Shown one piece after another: positions 1 to 10,143 of a stretch of 64,000 nucleotides of DNA. The notes beneath the pieces were generated by a model. It was not told the DNA's origin and ran no database searches. It was given only the letters and a program-made list of their open reading frames with translations. The stretch covers positions 8,016,537 to 8,080,536 of the forward strand of contig LR746274.1 of NCBI GenBank assembly GCA_902729315.2, read 5' to 3'. Both the position numbers and the translations under genes were made by a program. Numbering within the stretch: the first letter of the stretch is position 1; every line of letters starts with the position of its first letter. This DNA is from Spirodela intermedia. Taxonomy: Eukaryota > Streptophyta > Magnoliopsida > Alismatales > Araceae.

Positions 1-869
1 TAAATAAAGCGGTCGAGGAGACTGTAGTTGACCAGGTGGAAGCCCAATGGATGAGGGGATGCCCATTTTAAGGTCAAGGTCAAGGTCAAGGGTGCTAAAG
101 ACAAAGCCTGGGAAGGGTCAACCCATGGTAGAGATACCAAGAGAGCAAATGACGATGAGAATAGTCAGAGTCAACGAAAGGAGAGGAGAGTGGCGTCTTT
201 TAACACTACATTAATAAATGCTGCAACTTTTTATATGGAAATAATTTTTTTAAAAAATAGTATATTAATTATTGATGCAACTTTCTTATTTATTAGATTA
301 ATTTTATGTGCTATAAATATAATTATATCCATTTTAATATTTATTTTTCAAGATATTTTAAATTTGTACTTCTTTAGCATTGAATTTCTCTCCATAAAAA
401 AATTGAGAAAAAAGGCCCATATAATTTACTTGATTTGGAATAAGAATATGCTCTAAAAAGTCAACGTTGCCCCATAATTTATTTTTTTTACGCTCGTGCT
501 AACAAATATATCACAAAAAGTTGTCAAATATCACATCCAACCCTGTTTGACCTTCAAGTCCTTGAGGAACGTTTTTATGGTCCTTGAGAAGGGAAATGGT
601 GAGGTTGACCAGGGCTGAGGTTGACCAAACTCCCGAAGGAGGGGCATTCTAACTGTGCTAAAAATTAAAAAAATATTTTAGTGGGGGGAATGCGCAATTT
701 ATTTTTTAAATGTAGTTTTGAGTAATTTCTAACCCTTTTCTTCTTCTTCTTCTCTTCTTCTTCTTCTTCTTCATTGATAAACGTTCGGAGCTCTACAGGG
801 CTTCGACTTTGGCCGATCTCGTGGCGGTCTGATCGTGAGGGGCCAAGGGAGGGAGGGCGGCGGCAGGCG
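1..869. other. Intergenic and 5' flank with TTGAC-rich stretch
   Basis: No convincing gene is present. The first 640 bases are AT-rich and hold at least seven TTGAC/GTCAA (W-box core) motifs, for example near 27, 117, 169, 458, 549, 604 and 619. A CTT/TTC microsatellite lies at about 740-772, just before the first gene, and is probably in its 5' leader. Short open frames here have low-complexity AT-driven composition and are not called. Confidence 0.5.
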
Positions 870-3496
870 ATGTCGATCCTCTGGGAGAAGAGCGAGGCAT
901 GGCGGTGGCTGGTCAGGAGGACGCGCGACTCGAAGTCCTTCTTCGTTGCGTTTGCGACTCTGTGCGGGGTGGTCCCTGGGGTGATCGGCTACGGCGTCAT
1001 GCAGATGACCAGCTCCCGCAACGAGCAGCTCGAGGCCCATCTCCGCAAGACTTCCCGCCCCGAGACCGCGGTGTGTTGTTCGCCTCGCCCCCTTTGATCA
1101 TCGTTTCTCTCTCACTCCTGCTCCTCGCTGTTGTTTGTCTGTCAATTCGGATGATGCCCTCATCGCATCGTGGAACAATTTTTCTTCGATTTCTGATTTT
1201 TTTTGGGTCATGTGGGATCAGCTTCTGTTGTTCTTGTTGGGGGTTATGCAGTACTGAAATTTGCTTTCCTTTTCGGTTCATATTCTGGGAGAGGAATATC
1301 TGATTGTTACTGTTTTCGAAGGGACGTCATTAGATGTCATGCCATCTTTTCTGGAATCTTTCCCGATATGAATCCGCAAATCTTCATTCTTCCACCATAT
1401 TATACAAGTTTTTAGCAGAACGATCATGGAAAACTGCGGATAAGTTACATTTTGATTCCCCACTAAAGTATGTCCTCATTCCTCTGATCAATCGGGACTC
1501 CTTCCTCCGTGAGCGACCGAATACTTTTTCTCCCCTCTAATTGACGGCCAGACCTTTGTTACAATTCATCAATGTTCATCATCTAAGTATGTCGAATCTA
1601 CAAAATCATGCATCTAGCGATGCATACTTTACCTATTTAACTCTGATTTAGTATGGAACTTGAAATTCTGTCTGGAAAATGCTGAAAAACAGATCATTTG
1701 AATATCTCATGTTATGGAAAATAATTGGTGGCAGTTGTCTGGAATCATGCAGATCGATACCAACTTGTCTCCTGTACAGAATAATATATGTTGCTTTCAT
1801 TATTTCAAATTTTATTTTTGTCTTTATACTCATGGGAGGCCTTCAAGCCTCTTCCCATTTCTTTAATAGAATGATCAAGTGAGAGACGGGAGAGAGTAGC
1901 CTGGAGAGTGAGCACAAAGGTTTCTTCCCTTAAATCTTTTCTAAATTACACTAGACGATATGTCTCATGAGATGAGGCACTGTGGTACGTTATCTGATAC
2001 TCATCTCAGTACCAAGAATGTATATTTGCCTTTGAGAACTAGTGTTATGTTCTGTGTCGGTTAGCACATGAAGCTACAGGCACTGTGTTGTATCATGTTA
2101 TGTTCATTGTTTCAATGGAAAGTGATTGAACAAGTGACTGGTTTCAGGGTTTGGGTAAGATATTGTCCGTTCTTTATCAATTTTGCCAAAGGAATATGTG
2201 GGACTAACTGAATTGATATTATTGGAGGCAACAACAAAGTATGGATTTCGCCCCAGCTGATTTGGGCGCTTCATCCTTGTGGAACTGTTGATAAAACCTA
2301 CAGCAGCAAGGATCCAAAGGTGTAGAAGTAAGAAAAAACTAGGTCAGGCTTGCTGGCGTTTCCCCGCATAACTATTCTCATTCTCTTTTTAAAGTACCGT
2401 TTGTTCATCTTCCTCTCTAGAACGATGTTCATGCATCACATTTCTACATAACTACCTGTCTATTCAAAGTATAGGAAACTGACATGGGGATCCATTTGTT
2501 CGCAATATGGAGTTTTCCATCTTGATGCTCTCTCTAGTCTGGTCAATATATTGCCCTCAGACCATTATCTGGGATTAACTCATTGTATTTTTTAATGGAG
2601 CTACTCGGAAAAAGGCAACAATTATCACCTTTTATATCATTCTGTATATGGGTCGCACCTTGGTTGATGAAGCAAGAAATTTCTGCTGATATGTGCTCAA
2701 ATTGGGAAGCTTTGACAAGGCGAAGTGAAGCTTTCATGTCTTACAGTTCTTGATCCCTCAACCCATTTGCTGATTTTTTTTTTCACTTTCAGATCTCTGT
2801 ATCCATTTGAAAATTTTCCAATGAAGTGGCAATATAGATGGCCATCCTCATTCCAGTTTTCCTACCAGTCTAATTAAATGTGGGGATTATTGTTATCTTA
2901 AGCAGTGGTCTTATATGCTCTTTCCAGCCCCATGAAACTTGGATTTTGGGGCTTTGAGTTCTTACGCATATCAGCTTTGAAAGCTCAGCTCGTCCAGATC
3001 CATGATACCATTTTGTCCAGATCCTGATCGTTTTTCTCTTCATAATTCCGTAATTAGCATTGAGAGAAAACGATTGTTCATGAATGTAGTGATTATGCCA
3101 ATGATTTTCCTATTTGGGTGCTTGTGATGGATCAAAAAATGTTTCCTGCACGATCAGAAGACTTGATTTCTCCCTCCCATGGATCATATGATTTAATTTT
3201 CTTCGTCACTCTTGGTAATATGCGGCGGTTCCTGATGGTTTTCTTCCTTTGATTCCCTCAACCAGATGATGGGGCAGGTCAATAAGGAGAGGCTGGGGGA
3301 GTTTCTTGCAGAGCTCCAGCGAAAGGAGGACACCAACGACCGTTATGTGGCCGCCCTGAGAGGTGAGACCCTCACCAGAAAGCCCTACATCAGAATCCAG
3401 CCAGTGCCCAAGCAGTTAGACGAGACCAACCAGTCAACTGGATCACCCACCAAGCCAGTCAACGCTGACCAGAAGTCATCCAAGGAGGGCAAGTAG
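870..3496 (+). CDS. Conserved plant small protein, single membrane segment, function unknown
   Basis: Two coding exons, 870-1070 and 3266-3496, join in phase 0 (GCG|gtgtgt ... ccag|ATG) to give 143 aa. The N-terminus starts MSILWEKSEAWRW and is followed by a hydrophobic stretch at about residues 24-45 (FFVAFATLCGVVPGVIGYGV), a probable membrane segment. The second exon is hydrophilic, with QVNKERLGEFLAELQRKEDT and RYVAALRGETLTRKPY, then a Pro/Gln/Lys-rich tail. I recognise this from memory as a protein conserved among land plants without a firmly known function. The start was chosen because it gives that N-terminus and follows a purine-rich leader. The 2.2-kb intron shows no other gene. The exon join is an inference from frame and splice consensus; no transcript was seen. 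Confidence 0.8.
1071..3265 (+). other. Intron 1 of the 143-aa protein gene
   Basis: This is a 2.2-kb AT-rich intron with a GT donor at 1071 and an AG acceptor ending at 3265. Open frames inside it are short and lack recognisable domains. No transposon was recognised. Confidence 0.7.
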
Positions 3497-5717
3497 AGTG
3501 ATGCTTCCCCTTTTAGAAAGGAATTGTCCGCCCATTCATTGGCTCTTTCTCTCAGCACCTCTTTTTCACCGTTGCTCAGGCATTTATGGATTGAAAGAGG
3601 TGATGCCTTATCTTTATATCCTGTATTTCCTACTCTGGCTTATCAACCTCATCATGATTAAGTATGATCGGATTATGATTTAAGCTCTAAATCTTGTATT
3701 ATGATTGGTAATCGGTTTATTTTTAGTCGCAGAGAATCAAACCTCTGACTTATGATTTGTCAAAGCTAAAATTATTACAATTTCTTTCTATGATGTCGTG
3801 TATCTTTCTATGATGATGTGATAGAAGGTGACAAAGGAGTGCTTTCTAACATGGCTTGAGGGCAATGGTGATCAGGAGCTAGGTAAGGAGGAAAATATGA
3901 TATTGTTTTTGTTATTGTTAACAAAATAATCAAATTTTAAATATTTATGAACTAAACTCAAAATAAGAACGAAAATTAGATTTTGGAGAATTCAGATCAT
4001 CCACATGGATGATGCTCAATCTTAATAAAAAAATACTTTTTATTCTAAAAAAATATTAAAATAAAATAAATAAAGAAAATAGTATTCTCTATACTTTAAA
4101 TCTTCCAAATTACTTGAGCTTTAAATCCTTGAATTTTGATGCTTTCTGGCATTCATATTTGATAATTGACTCAAGATCTGCGAAATATTCCAAGGAAAAT
4201 GGCAGAGAAAATCACCAAAAAAAAAACAGAAAAGACACCTAAAATCGAGAAAGTAGGGGAGGAGAGAGTAATGCAACCAGGTGCAAGGTCTTGATGTTAA
4301 ATGATGTTAACAACTAGGTAATAATTATAAATAACTATAGTAAGATGATCATAACAAAGTCTATTTTTTACCAAAAATATTAAAATTGCAGTAAGAATCA
4401 CTAAAAAAATAAAATAAATCAATGGACTCATCCCTACTGGAAAATCAATACGAAATCATATAAAAAGTGCCTTAAAAAAAAAGAAACTAAAGCCTTAATC
4501 TCATCACCTAGAGAATGGATCAAGAAGGAACAAAAATAAATAACAATTAATAGAGAAATCGAGTTCTCAAGTGCCCAATGTCACTCTACTCATCTCCACC
4601 TGTCACCTAGAGAGAATTTGGCTCCAAAAGCTTGTAAAGTCTTCCTCCCTTCCCACTTTTATCATCCAAAAGCCTTCTTCTCTTTGCCCACAAATTTATT
4701 TCCAAATTTCATATAATAATCTCTCAACAAACGTTGTGAAATTCTGATTTATCTCGGTCCATTTTACTGCCCAAAAACAAAGGATGGAAGATGATGTGTA
4801 TGCCAGTGATATGGTATAGCTGTTGACATGGCCCATAAACTCTTGACATGTCTTCTCGGTGATGTGACCATGATTCGCTGCATTTTTCCTCATTATTTTC
4901 ATAATTTCTAAATTACTGAAAGAAATGAATGAAAAAATATCTTGAAATTTTTTATAAAAAATGTAAGATGATATTTTTTAATTTTAGTTGAATAAATAAT
5001 TTTCTGTGAATTTTTAAATGATTCTCAAGAATATAAACCTTGGATAATCATGCTAGTACATGGATTTAAATATAAATTCATCACATTGTACTTGTCTACC
5101 TGACGTTGACAAATATCATTGGAGGAGACCTTCCTCTCTATTGGCTTGGGTCTCTATTCGTGTGAAGTCAACTCCCTTCTCCTTGTTGGAGCCAATGATG
5201 TAGATGTAGGGGAGGTCAATCACGGTGAGATTATACATACGGTTGACCAGGAATTTTCTTAATTATAATTTTACTTTCCCAAACATATTTCCTAATGTGG
5301 GTATTTTTTATGTACTTATTGACAAAAAAAGAATGCCGATTTTGTTTCTATTCTCATTTTTAGAAAATTATCAGAACATGCCTACTTCATGTCCTTGAAC
5401 TGGTAAGTCCGGGAATGGGGACTTGGAACGAGTCAACATCGGTGGGCCCATCTACAGTTAGCCATTTCCTGCAGCTTTTAGTCTGTGGAGTCCAATTGCC
5501 GGTGGGCTGGCGGCGCTTCCGCATCTCTTCCCTGCACCTTCCTGGAGGATGGAAATGACGAGCCGCGTGAATCCCTGCACAGAAGGCCCCGGCGCCGCCA
5601 TCGTCCTTCTTCCCCTTCCTTCTCCTCGTTTGGATCGTCTCGCCGCCGAGTTCTAGCGTGATCTGCTCGGTTTTGGTCCTCGGATTTTCTCGCGTCTGCA
5701 ACCGAGGGCGGTGGAGA
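3497..5717. other. Intergenic spacer and upstream region of the first PP1-like gene
   Basis: The 3' untranslated region of the preceding gene probably occupies the first few hundred bases. From about 3900 to 5100 the sequence is AT-rich without recognisable genes. GTTGACC motifs occur near 5103 and 5242. From about 5400 the composition becomes GC-rich, which marks the promoter and 5' leader of the phosphatase gene. Confidence 0.5.
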
Positions 5718-7713
5718 ATGGATGCCGTGGTTCTGGACAGCATAATCAACCGGCTACTTCAGGTCTCGACTGACTCGCCGGGGGAGTACCAGCTGAGGAT
5801 CCTGGAGGCGGAAATCTGTGAGCTCTGCGTCGTCTCTAGCAAGATTTTCCTGCAGCAGCCCAATCTTCTGGAGCTCGAAGCCCCCATCAATGTCTGCGGT
5901 GAGCCTCACGATCTTCTTACCCTCCCGATTTATTCCATGATTTTTCCCTCAATCTCGCCTCCCAAAACCCAAAGTATCCCCCGACCTGCTCCTTCCTTGT
6001 TCGATTCCTCCGATAGACTTTGGGGAGGGGGGAGCGATACTCCAACCTTCTAGGGTTCTTCTGCAGGAGACATCCACGGGCAATACTCCGATCTTCTGAG
6101 GTTCTTCGACCGCGGCGGGTTCCCTCCGGCGGGGAGGTACCTCTTCCTGGGGAACTACGCCGGAAGGGGAGGACAGAGCGTGGAGACAATGTGCCTTCTT
6201 CTGGCCTACAAGATCAGGTATCCAGACAGCTTCTTCCTCCTGCGGGGGAACCATGACTGCGAATCCATGGCCCGGATGTGGGGTTTCCGCGATGAATGCA
6301 AGGCGAGATTCAACGCGAGACTGTGGAGGCTGTTCGTCGCGTGCTTCGACTGCCTGCCGGCGGCGGCCATCATCGGCGGGAAGGTCATCTGTCTCCATGG
6401 CGGGCTTTCTCCGGTGCTCACGGACCTCGATCAGATCAGGGCCATGGCCCGCCCTGCCGACGTTCCTCTGGCGGGTCTTCTCTGCGACATTCTCTGGTCA
6501 GATCCCAGCAAGGAAGTTCCTAGATGGGGGCTTAAAGTGAGAGGCTTCTCCTATATCTTTGGAGCCGAAGTGGTCTCAGAGTTCCTCCACCGCAACGGGC
6601 TTGCCCTGCTCTGCCGTTCCCACCAGGTTCCTCCTCGGCCAAGTTGCAGAAAGAAGCGGCGCCATGGCTTCTGCACACTGACCTGCTGATCCCTTTCCCT
6701 CTCAGGTTGTGGACGATGGATATGCGTATTTTGCAGGGGAGAAGCTCGTCACAGTGTTCTCGGCGCCCAGTTTCTGTGGCGAGTACATGAATGCAGGTTC
6801 CATGATGAGCATTGACGGAGACTTGAAGCATTCCTTCATAACCCTGAGACCTCCCACAGAGCGGAGGCTCAAGTTCTTCCCCAGGGCATTGTCCAAGCCC
6901 GGAGCTTCTTCGCGGGTCAAGGTAGACATGCGATTATTAGTCAACTGGGTTTGAAGTGGACGTCCTGGTTGACTTGTGTTCTTCTTGGATATGGAAAGCT
7001 TGCAGAGTGGAAAATAGAGTTATTTGGGACATCAAGGGCTGGTAAAGTCAGGACAACTCCAGGGGTCAAGGTACGTTAAACCATGGTCACTCCGAAATAA
7101 AGTCAACTGCCATTATTTCTCATGTAGATTTGGTCTCGTCCTTAGTAAGTGTTCAAGCCTGTGTAGATTATGCCGAAGAATTGAACTCTGTTTTCCAGTT
7201 TTCTTCTACAGCATCTTGGTTACTGATTTCTGCTAAATCTTCTTGCAACTCGATGCAGCGTGCTTCTAGCATCGAGATGGCGCAGGGCAAGCTATATCGG
7301 GCAACTAATGGCGCCCGTTCCTTGCCACCACGCAACTATCTCAGGTAAAGATATTTTTTGAAAAAAAAAAACTATTTCCATATATATCTTACACTTAGGC
7401 CAAGATTTTTTCGTCACTCACCAAGTTCAGGATTTTATTTTTTTTCATGGTGTTTGTTTCTCTTCAATGCCACCCTTTCTCTCATTCTCCAAGATCTATG
7501 CAATTCATCCCACTTGGTTGTTCACTCTCTAGGTATGATCAAGGTCCTGTGACGAACGTTGACCATAGTACTATCTCAATCCAATCTTTGACAATGACAA
7601 GCTCAAGCATGTACTCCACCGACAATGATGACGATGTGACATTGGATTGGGATACATTGAGTCAACCCATGTTCGAGGAGGTGGAGGAGATACCCTCCAT
7701 GCGGTACTTATAG
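5718..7713 (+). CDS. PP1-like serine/threonine phosphatase, single domain, altered active site
   Basis: Five exons: 5718-5898, 6067-6626, 6706-6921, 7259-7344 and 7533-7713, together 407 aa. All boundaries are GT-AG and the phases close. It begins [14 protein letters not shown] like plant PP1 (TOPP). Landmarks are GDIHGQ, then GNYAGRG where PP1 has GDYVDRG, RGNHD, LHGGLSP, RSHQ and SAPSFCGEY. Compared with PP1 numbering, the bridging Asp92 is Asn, Asp95 is Gly and Tyr272 is Phe, while Asp64, His66, Arg96, Asn124, His125, His173 and His248 are kept. A tail of about 90 residues, absent from ordinary TOPPs, is Ser/Asp-rich and ends EEIPSMRYL. Normal PP1 catalysis is therefore doubtful; a binding or dominant regulatory role is possible. 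The exons are GC-rich, unlike the other members of the array, so this is probably the oldest or least exchanged copy. Confidence 0.85.
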
Positions 7714-8462
7714 AGCTAGCATTCTTACAAGGTTGAAGGATATGACCTTGCCTTGGCCTTCTATTTACTAATGCAAGTGGGACCAATGCTAGGATCAAAT
7801 AACTGCATCATTTTGTATCTATTTTTATTTTTCTAGGTGAGAAGGTATGGAGGATTTTTCTGTATAAAATTTTAGAAATGCCAGCGTCTCATCATTTGTT
7901 ATTTTTGTGAATATATCTTAATTATTTGTGCATATCCAGAATATGTGAATTTATTTATCAAAATAATGCGTCTATTTTCCTTAAGCTACCTAGATTTTTT
8001 GTTTATATTCCATTACCTTTTTGCGAATAAACCTAGTTTCCTATAGCTCTTCATGAACCCATCATTGATCAAGGAATCCCTGAAAACCCATTCGGCTTTT
8101 GGTCAAAGCATTTGACTTCCCACTCTAATCAAGTGTATTAACGTTATGCATATCAATTAATATATATCACAATCATGCGATATGTGTGCCCAAACTAGCA
8201 GATATTGATTTATGTGCATATGGTATATTAGTCCCTCAAAGGAAGGGGATTAAAATTTATTGAGGAAACTCATTTTCTCGTATTTAGTATCCCATAATTA
8301 AACATTTTATTAATTATTAAATAATTTAAGAAAATAACTACAAGTAAGATAATGCTTAAATAATTTCTTAAGGGTAAAATACCTCTCTTAACAAGTCAAC
8401 ATAGGATATGATATGGTGTTTTGTCAAAGAAAATAGGTATTTCATTAAGGTCGTAATATTAG
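7714..8462. repeat. 3' flank of PP1-like unit, repeated in the array
   Basis: AT-rich downstream flank. Diverged matches follow the other phosphatase copies at about 20205-20970, 27028-27810 and 30500-31370. Shared landmarks include the tract around tagctc..catgaaccca at about 8045 and the ggtcaaagca..ttgac tract at about 8100. It ends at a sharp switch near 8460 into sequence related to the complex I gene intron. Confidence 0.65.
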
Positions 8463-8689
8463 TGCCAAACTTCATGATCCTAGTTTGCTAGATATTTCAG
8501 ATGTGAAGGCATTTAATTTCTTTACATTACGATATAATTTTCATGTTGAATGCCCATAAAGCTTGCTTGTGATCTTCAAACCCTAGTTGGTTGCTTATTC
8601 AACGGAAGACATTTGCTCTTGACAGGGTTAGTTCATAAAACCCTTTTTGGCCGTCAGAGGGAATGATTCCACCAATATAGAAAACACAT

Positions 8690-8950
8690 CCGTTTCTTCC
8701 TTTCTCACGCCACAGATTCTCTAGGATAAATCTGCCGATATGCCGATATGCACCTGTCGCTCTGTGCTGCGTCCTACCAGCGGCTGGCCCTCGCGCAACA
8801 CTGGCGGAGTCCACTGTCTGCGTCGTGCACGTCTGCGCGCCGTTCATGCGCAGCCGCACATGTTATGGCATGCCACTGTGCTCGTAGCATGCCCGATGCC
8901 TGCCGTGCAGCCATCGCGTGCCAATCGTGCGCACGCATGTGTGCGTGACT
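8690..8950. repeat. GC-rich module repeated in array units 1 and 2
   Basis: This is an abrupt island of high GC with many GCAC/TGCG-like steps inside AT-rich DNA. It is nearly identical at 14825-15081 and absent from the third unit. All frames are open only because of composition; the Cys/Ala/Arg-rich translations resemble no family I know. It lies just upstream of a gypsy integrase-end remnant, so it may be another part of the same inserted element. Origin unknown. Confidence 0.45.
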
Positions 8951-8989
8951 CTGATGTTTTCACATATCCCAACTCAGGTGGGCTATTAG

Positions 8990-9190
8990 ATCTGCTCTTA
9001 CTCTAGAACCAATATGGAGTGTCAAACTAGAGGACATTATCGACGTCCAACAAAGCTCCGTTGACATGGAGGTACTGATCAAGTGGAAAGATTTACTAGA
9101 ATACATAATACCTAGGGGACTGCCCACAACGTCTAGCAATAGTTTTTCGCATTTCACCTTGACGACAAAGTGAGATTTTGAAGTGGGTCA
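8990..9190 (+). mobile_element. Ty3/gypsy integrase C-terminal (chromodomain-like) remnant, copy 1
   Basis: One frame reads ..LEDIIDVQQSS....VLIKWKDLLEY.., resembling the chromodomain-type C-terminus of plant Ty3/gypsy integrases. The next frame resembles the usual FHLEDKV polyprotein ending; this copy has ACG where copy 2 has AGG, so the match is clearer at 15290-15320. The remnant is frameshifted and about 200 bp long. No LTR or other pol domain was found beside it. Confidence 0.55.
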
Positions 9191-9459
9191 CATCCGAAGT
9201 GTACCTGAAGAGTACTTGAACCATTGCCACAACGAATTACCAAACGGGAGACAGGAGCGCCTATTTTGAAAGATCAAAGAGTGACTCTTCTAAAGAGGAG
9301 TCAGGCTGACTTCTAACCTAATTCCAAAGTGGAATTAGGAGACTCAACATCTCGAATAGGTCTGTCTCAGAAGGGGTCAGAGATCCATCTCGCCACTCCT
9401 GCCTAATATGTCTCTCTTGATCCTTAGTTGTCATTAGTGGAAGTTCTCGTTTTCCATGA

Positions 9460-9910
9460 TCTCCTTGTCCAACCACTTCAAGGAAAGGATCCCCATCAAG
9501 ACATGGTCATTTCCGTTTTTGACATCTTCTTTGTATGCATCTCAATTGCAATGAAGTCTGCTAAGCTCAAGCTTCCCTCTAATATGTTTCCCTTTCAACC
9601 CCTCTCCCTCATTCTTGTGGAAATCTAATACTATGTATTCATCAATTATCCGTTGCGCTACATTCCCCATACCTGATTGGTTGCATGTCACCGAGAAATT
9701 CAACTCATATCATTCAAGAACAATGCACTTTTGAAGTATGATGGTTCATTATCAGTTTTTCCTCAAGTGGTCTAGTCATTTTTTTGAAATGTTCATAGTT
9801 CGCTTGACATTCCAAATTGAAAGGCGTTTGATTCTTGTACATGAGGATACAATTTTCATGTTGAATACATGTGAAAGTTGACTTATGGGCGGCAGTATGG
9901 CCCACAGAGA
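9460..9910 (+). pseudogene. Fragment of complex I subunit gene (exon 1 end + intron start), copy 1
   Basis: Positions about 9500-9571 translate to VFDIFFVCISIAMKSAKLK, matching the end of exon 1 of the intact complex I gene at 32062-32247 (MFGIVLVCIPIAMKSAELE). The following 330 bases track that gene's intron (32248 to about 32570) with many substitutions. At the old exon end the donor GT has become CT (9572), and the N-terminal part is barely recognisable. It is a captured, non-functional fragment. Almost identical copies lie at 15593-16043 and 21972-22422. Confidence 0.75.
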
Positions 9911-10143
9911 CTAATGAGCCCCGCTGGGGGTTAGGAAGTCAACATCCAGGACGAATCTGCAGCTCTCACGCGTCAGCGCGTCAGCGGAGCTCTTCTTCGT
10001 CTGCCCTTCCCTCCGACGTCCTCCCCGACGAGGCTTCTGAGTGGAAGTAGCGACTCCTTCTTCCTTATTCTCTTCTCTGACTATCATGTTTCAGAGAAAT
10101 TTCTCCGCTTTTGCCCTTGGTTCTGATCGTCTGCAGGTCGAAG
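9911..10143 (+). promoter_or_regulatory. Conserved leader/promoter of the two-domain PP1-like gene
   Basis: This stretch is almost unchanged in front of all three large copies (also about 16044-16276 and 22423-22655). It holds agtcaac near 9938 (W-box core), a direct ACGCGTCAGCGCGTCAGCGG stretch near 9969, and a pyrimidine-rich 5' leader. A ctgcag just before the start codon could be the acceptor of a 5'-UTR intron. No clear TATA box was identified. Confidence 0.45.

Noticed and set aside
8740-9006. Cys/Ala/Arg-rich frames in the GC-rich module
   Set aside because: Open frames in several registers are explained by base composition. There is no start context, splice signal or recognised domain.
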